Positions 58,763-64,000 of a DNA stretch of 64,000 bases are shown piece by piece; position 1 is the stretch's first letter, and each line of letters opens with the position of its first letter. A program made the translations under genes and the position numbers. The stretch spans positions 1 to 64,000 of the forward strand of contig JAILPS010000012.1 of NCBI GenBank assembly GCA_024699325.1, given 5' to 3'. The notes beneath the pieces were generated by a model, which saw only the letters and a list, made by a program, of their open reading frames with translations, ran no database searches and was not told the origin of the DNA. This stretch comes from Lachnospiraceae bacterium (GTDB taxonomy: Bacteria; Bacillota; Clostridia; Lachnospirales; Lachnospiraceae).

Positions 58763-59272
58763 TTAACAATTGATATAAACCTTTCTAGGTGAAGTGTACT
58801 TCATGGCGCCTAAAAGCTTCTCGTTCGGCTCAAACAGAACAATCTGTCTGCCCTCCTTGCCAGAGTAGATAAACGCGTAAACTACAGCGCCATCCATGTG
58901 TGATGTGTAGTCTACAATCTTCGCGCCGCTCTTAGGATTCTCAAGCATCGGCTTAATCTGCGAGCTGTTCTTGAGCGCAATCACCTCAATCTTATCCATG
59001 GGATACTCGCCGGCCTTCTTCCTTGAAGATCTGTTGAAGATTTTGTCCACATTAAGCTGATCGCCAAGGTATGTGTATTCATACTCAACATTGAGCTTAG
59101 GGAAAACCCAGACATATACAAGAATCAGAGCCACAAATATCAAAAGGAATATCCAGTTGATTAAACCTAATAAAAATGAGACAACCGCAAGCACAATAGT
59201 GCCAATCTTCAGAATCGGAGCGTATGCCGGAGTCTGTCTCGCAATCAATACCTCTACAAATGTGTCAGCCAT
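58763..59272 (-). CDS. Small membrane protein of unknown function (DUF6106-like)
   Basis: 169 aa with two TM helices and MKYTSPRKVYINC C-terminus. Confidence 0.65.
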   Translation of the reverse strand: MADTFVEVLIARQTPAYAPILKIGTIVLAVVSFLLGLINWIFLLIFVALILVYVWVFPKLNVEYEYTYLGDQLNVDKIFNRSSRKKAGEYPMDKIEVIALKNSSQIKPMLENPKSGAKIVDYTSHMDGAVVYAFIYSGKEGRQIVLFEPNEKLLGAMKYTSPRKVYINC

Positions 59273-59291
59273 AAATTCACCTCAATACTAA

Positions 59292-59319
59292 GAATGGGAA
59301 CGTTTTGCCGTTCCCATTC
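59292..59319 (-). terminator. Hairpin downstream of groEL
   Basis: gaatgggaacgttttgccgttcccattc perfect stem. Confidence 0.6.
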
Positions 59320-59355
59320 AATTATATAGATTTTTCTGATAATTGCAAGTATTTA

Positions 59356-60990
<1,635 letters not shown>

Positions 60991-60994
60991 TTAA

Positions 60995-61282
60995 TTATTT
61001 CTCTAAGATAGCAAGAATATCGTTCTGCTTAACAATGATGTACTCCTGACCTTCAACCTTGATCTCTGTGCCGGCGTACTTAGAGTAGAATACCTGATCG
61101 CCAGGCTTAACCTGCATCTTGACTTCCTTGCCGTCTACAACACCACCGGGTCCTACTGCAACAACCTCTGCCTGCTGTGGCTTCTCCTTGGCTGAACCTG
61201 TGAGAACGATGCCAGACTTGGTTGTCTCCTCAGCCTCAAGCTGCTTAAGTACGACTCTGTCGCTTAATGGTACTAACTTCAT
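60995..61282 (-). CDS. groS: Co-chaperonin GroES
   Basis: 95 aa; MKLVPLSDRVVLKQLEAEETTKSGIVL. Confidence 0.98.
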   Translation of the reverse strand: MKLVPLSDRVVLKQLEAEETTKSGIVLTGSAKEKPQQAEVVAVGPGGVVDGKEVKMQVKPGDQVFYSKYAGTEIKVEGQEYIIVKQNDILAILEK

Positions 61283-61331
61283 AATAAAGCCTCCTTCTTT
61301 AACACAAATTGTGTGTGTCTTTGATGTTTTG

Positions 61332-61359
61332 TTAGCACTCTCTTTGTTTGAGTGCTTAA
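61332..61359 (-). promoter_or_regulatory. CIRCE element (HrcA operator) upstream of groESL
   Basis: TTAGCACTC-N9-GAGTGCTTAA; near-consensus TTAGCACTC-N9-GAGTGCTAA. Confidence 0.92.
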
Positions 61360-61411
61360 AATGTTTTATAATTTTATCCCACCCCCATAAGGAAGTGGGA
61401 TTATTAACTGA

Positions 61412-61627
61412 TTATTCTGTCACTGTCTCAGCCTGGACATCATCTAAAGATATCTCGCTGTATGATCTCTCTGCTGTCTCTGTCTCCTCAGAGTCAACCT
61501 CCTCGAATTCATCGTCAAGTTCTGCGCTGAAACTCTCGCACTGCTTCTTATATGCCACATATGCAGCTGCACATGCGCCAACTACTGCTCCGCCAACAAG
61601 GACCTTAAGTATCTTACTGTCTGACAT
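61412..61627 (-). CDS. Small acidic membrane-anchored hypothetical protein
   Basis: 71 aa; one TM (KVLVGGAVVGACAAAYVAYKK) and acidic tail. Confidence 0.55.
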   Translation of the reverse strand: MSDSKILKVLVGGAVVGACAAAYVAYKKQCESFSAELDDEFEEVDSEETETAERSYSEISLDDVQAETVTE

Positions 61628-61734
61628 GCCTAACTCCTTTCAAAACCCTACCTTTGAAAACGTTACTTATTGTAATACCATTTTTCAAAAAAGAAAAGGG
61701 GTATTTTTAAAAAAATGATAAAACTTTGCAAAAA

Positions 61735-62469
61735 CTAATCATAAATCTTGTTGCTCTTCTTCTCCTCAGGCGGAACTATGCTGTTAAGCTTCGTCATAGC
61801 CCTGACAACAGCGGTCTTGGCCTCCTTCCAAGGAGCGTCGTGATAGTTGTAATCAAACTTGTTGATAAACCACTGCACATCGTCCTCAACTCTTCGCATA
61901 TTTTCAAGATAAATGTCTGTAGTAACCTTCACGAATTCGTCAAGCATTTTGCCGCTCATTTCGCCGGAAGCGTCCTGTAAGAGTCTTCCGAAATGTCCTG
62001 TGCAGAAGCCCTTGCACTTCTTATACTTCTCCCTGAACTTATCGTCCGTCTTATACAGATACAGTATGGTGTAGATATATCTGTCGTAGAGATCCTTCAC
62101 TCTGTCGCACACGAAGCATGTGGACTGAAGATTCTTCACATAGTCAACCACAGGTGAGCCCTTCTTAAACAGACCGCCCTTCAGAGGATTCTTAGCAAGC
62201 GCCTCAATCTCTCTGTTGGTCTTCTCCATGTGAGTCTTCATCATGAGAGCTAACCCCAGCCTGTTCTCCTTATCGTAGAGCATTTGCATATGGTTCTTGC
62301 AAAAACCCAGCTTGTCGGTCTGCAGTCTGAAGCGGTCATCCATGTAGCTTGGTCCAAGCGTAAATGATATGGCGTCCGCCTCGATATCTCTGTACATCAG
62401 GCACACAGGGCACTCGCAGTCCTTCTCAAACGCATCATTTACAGGTATCGCATATATTTTCTCAGCCAT
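61735..62469 (-). CDS. Cysteine-motif protein of unknown function (DUF6062-like)
   Basis: 244 aa; CECPVCLMYRDIEADAISFTLGPSYMDDRFR..., STCFVCDRV, CKGFCTGHF. Confidence 0.65.
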   Translation of the reverse strand: MAEKIYAIPVNDAFEKDCECPVCLMYRDIEADAISFTLGPSYMDDRFRLQTDKLGFCKNHMQMLYDKENRLGLALMMKTHMEKTNREIEALAKNPLKGGLFKKGSPVVDYVKNLQSTCFVCDRVKDLYDRYIYTILYLYKTDDKFREKYKKCKGFCTGHFGRLLQDASGEMSGKMLDEFVKVTTDIYLENMRRVEDDVQWFINKFDYNYHDAPWKEAKTAVVRAMTKLNSIVPPEEKKSNKIYD

Positions 62470-62488
62470 AAAACCCCCGTTTTAAAAT

Positions 62489-62518
62489 ATCCGCCCCACC
62501 TGGAAATATGGAGCGGAT
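62489..62518 (-). terminator. Hairpin downstream of glnS
   Basis: atccgccccacctggaaatatggagcggat; T-rich on the minus-strand 3' side. Confidence 0.6.
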
Positions 62519-62525
62519 AACATCA

Positions 62526-64000
62526 TCAGATCTTAAATGAACTCTTGAGTGAAACAATTCTGTTAAATACAGGCTTGCCAGGCTCAGAATCCTTACAGTC
62601 AACACAGAAATAGCCGTTTCTCACGAACTGGAAGCTGTCAAATGCCACCGCGTCCTTAAGGCTTGGCTCGATTGCGCAGTCCTTAAGCACTGTGAGAGAA
62701 TGTGGATTAAGGTTAAGTGTGCCGTCCTCGTTGAGTTTGCCCTTCTCCTCGTCGACGATATTCTCGTAGAGTCTAACCTCAGCTCTGAGAGCTGTAGGAG
62801 CATTGACCCACTGAACTGTACCCTTGACCTTGCGCGTGTCGCAGTTGCCGCCGCGTGTAGCAGGGTCGTAGGTTGCATGTACAACGGTCACGTTGCCGTC
62901 TGCATCCTTCTCGCAGCCTGTGCAGGTCACGAAGTAGGCGTTCATGAGGCGGACCTCATTGCCCGGGAACAGTCTGAAATACTTCTTCACAGGCTCCTCC
63001 ATGAAATCCTCGCTCTCTATGAAGAGCTCTCTTGAGAATGGAACCATTCTGCTTCCAAGCTCAGGATTCTCCTGGTTGTTGCTGACCTCTAAGTACTCTG
63101 TCTCTCCCTCAGGATAGTTGTCAATGATGAGCCTGATAGGATTAAGTATCGCGCTCACTCTCTTGTTCTTGAGCTTCAGATCCTCGCGGATACAATACTC
63201 AAGCATAGCGTAGTCGACTGAGCTGTCGCTTTTGGAAACTCCGCACAGCTCGATGAACTTCTGGATGGATGAAGGTGTGAAACCGCGGCGTCTAAGCGCT
63301 GCTATGGTCACAAGTCTCGGATCATCCCAGCCGTCCACAATGCCGTCCTCAACCAGCTTCTTGATATATCTCTTACCTGTGACAACATTTGTGAGATATA
63401 ACTTCGCAAACTCTATCTGTCTAGGCGGCTCGCTAAACTCGCACTCCCTGACTACCCAGTCGTAGAGAGGTCTGTGGTCCTCAAACTCCAGCGTACAGAT
63501 GGAATGTGTGATATGCTCAACAGCATCCTCGATAGGATGTGCGAAATCGTACATAGGATAGATGCACCACTTGTCGCCTGTTCTGTGATGTGTCATGTGG
63601 GCAACTCTGTAGATTACAGGGTCTCTCATGTTGATGTTAGGTGAGGCCATGTCAATCTTGGCGCGAAGAACCTTAGAACCGTCCTCGTATTTGCCATTCT
63701 TCATGTCCTCGAACATCTGAAGGTTCTCCTCCACGCTTCTGTCGCGGTACGGGCTGTTCTTGCCAGGCTCCGTGAGAGTTCCTCTGTAAGCTCTGATCTC
63801 CTCAGCGCTTAAATCGTCCACATATGCCTTGCCCTTCTTGATAAGGAACACTGCACATTCATACATTTTGTCAAAATAATCAGACGCGAAGAAGAGTCTG
63901 TCCTCGAAGTCGGCACCCAGCCACTTCACATCAGCTGTGATGGACTCAACGAACTCTGTCTTCTCCTTGGTAGGATTAGTGTCGTCGAATCTGAAGTTGA
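62526..64000 (-). CDS. glnS: Glutaminyl-tRNA synthetase (N-terminus beyond window)
   Basis: Minus-strand frame open to the window edge ([47 protein letters not shown]...), [27 protein letters not shown]. Confidence 0.96.
   Translation of the reverse strand, partial: NFRFDDTNPTKEKTEFVESITADVKWLGADFEDRLFFASDYFDKMYECAVFLIKKGKAYVDDLSAEEIRAYRGTLTEPGKNSPYRDRSVEENLQMFEDMKNGKYEDGSKVLRAKIDMASPNINMRDPVIYRVAHMTHHRTGDKWCIYPMYDFAHPIEDAVEHITHSICTLEFEDHRPLYDWVVRECEFSEPPRQIEFAKLYLTNVVTGKRYIKKLVEDGIVDGWDDPRLVTIAALRRRGFTPSSIQKFIELCGVSKSDSSVDYAMLEYCIREDLKLKNKRVSAILNPIRLIIDNYPEGETEYLEVSNNQENPELGSRMVPFSRELFIESEDFMEEPVKKYFRLFPGNEVRLMNAYFVTCTGCEKDADGNVTVVHATYDPATRGGNCDTRKVKGTVQWVNAPTALRAEVRLYENIVDEEKGKLNEDGTLNLNPHSLTVLKDCAIEPSLKDAVAFDSFQFVRNGYFCVDCKDSEPGKPVFNRIVSLKSSFKI

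Overview
Chromosomal window from a low-to-mid GC Firmicute, probably Lachnospiraceae-like (judged from gene families and order; no search was run). Nearly all genes are on the minus strand. Left end: two adjacent repeat-rich surface proteins with SpaA/Cna_B modules and (AETTTE)n linkers, the second ending in an LPVTG anchor. Core blocks: recA-recX with an SOS promoter, rnpB, addAB, nucleoside kinase-trmK-dnaG-dgt (no rpoD in its usual place), luxS, ispG-rseP-dxr-cdsA-uppS-frr-pyrH, leuS, guaB, pepT, groESL with a CIRCE element, and glnS. Best candidate for an unusual system: a cobalamin-riboswitch-controlled operon (about 26.3-32.5 kb) with an ECF transporter (S, fused A-A', T) and three membrane-anchored extracytoplasmic proteins. 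Two of these carry DUF4430-like beta domains and one is an alpha/alpha-toroid (prenyltransferase-like) protein. Together they resemble the two halves of animal intrinsic factor/transcobalamin, encoded as separate surface proteins. Immediately upstream lies an accessory island (about 32.5-41.1 kb) with decayed IS1182-like elements, a lipoprotein, a heptad-repeat/MMPL/TetR export cluster, and sfsA and other gene remnants.
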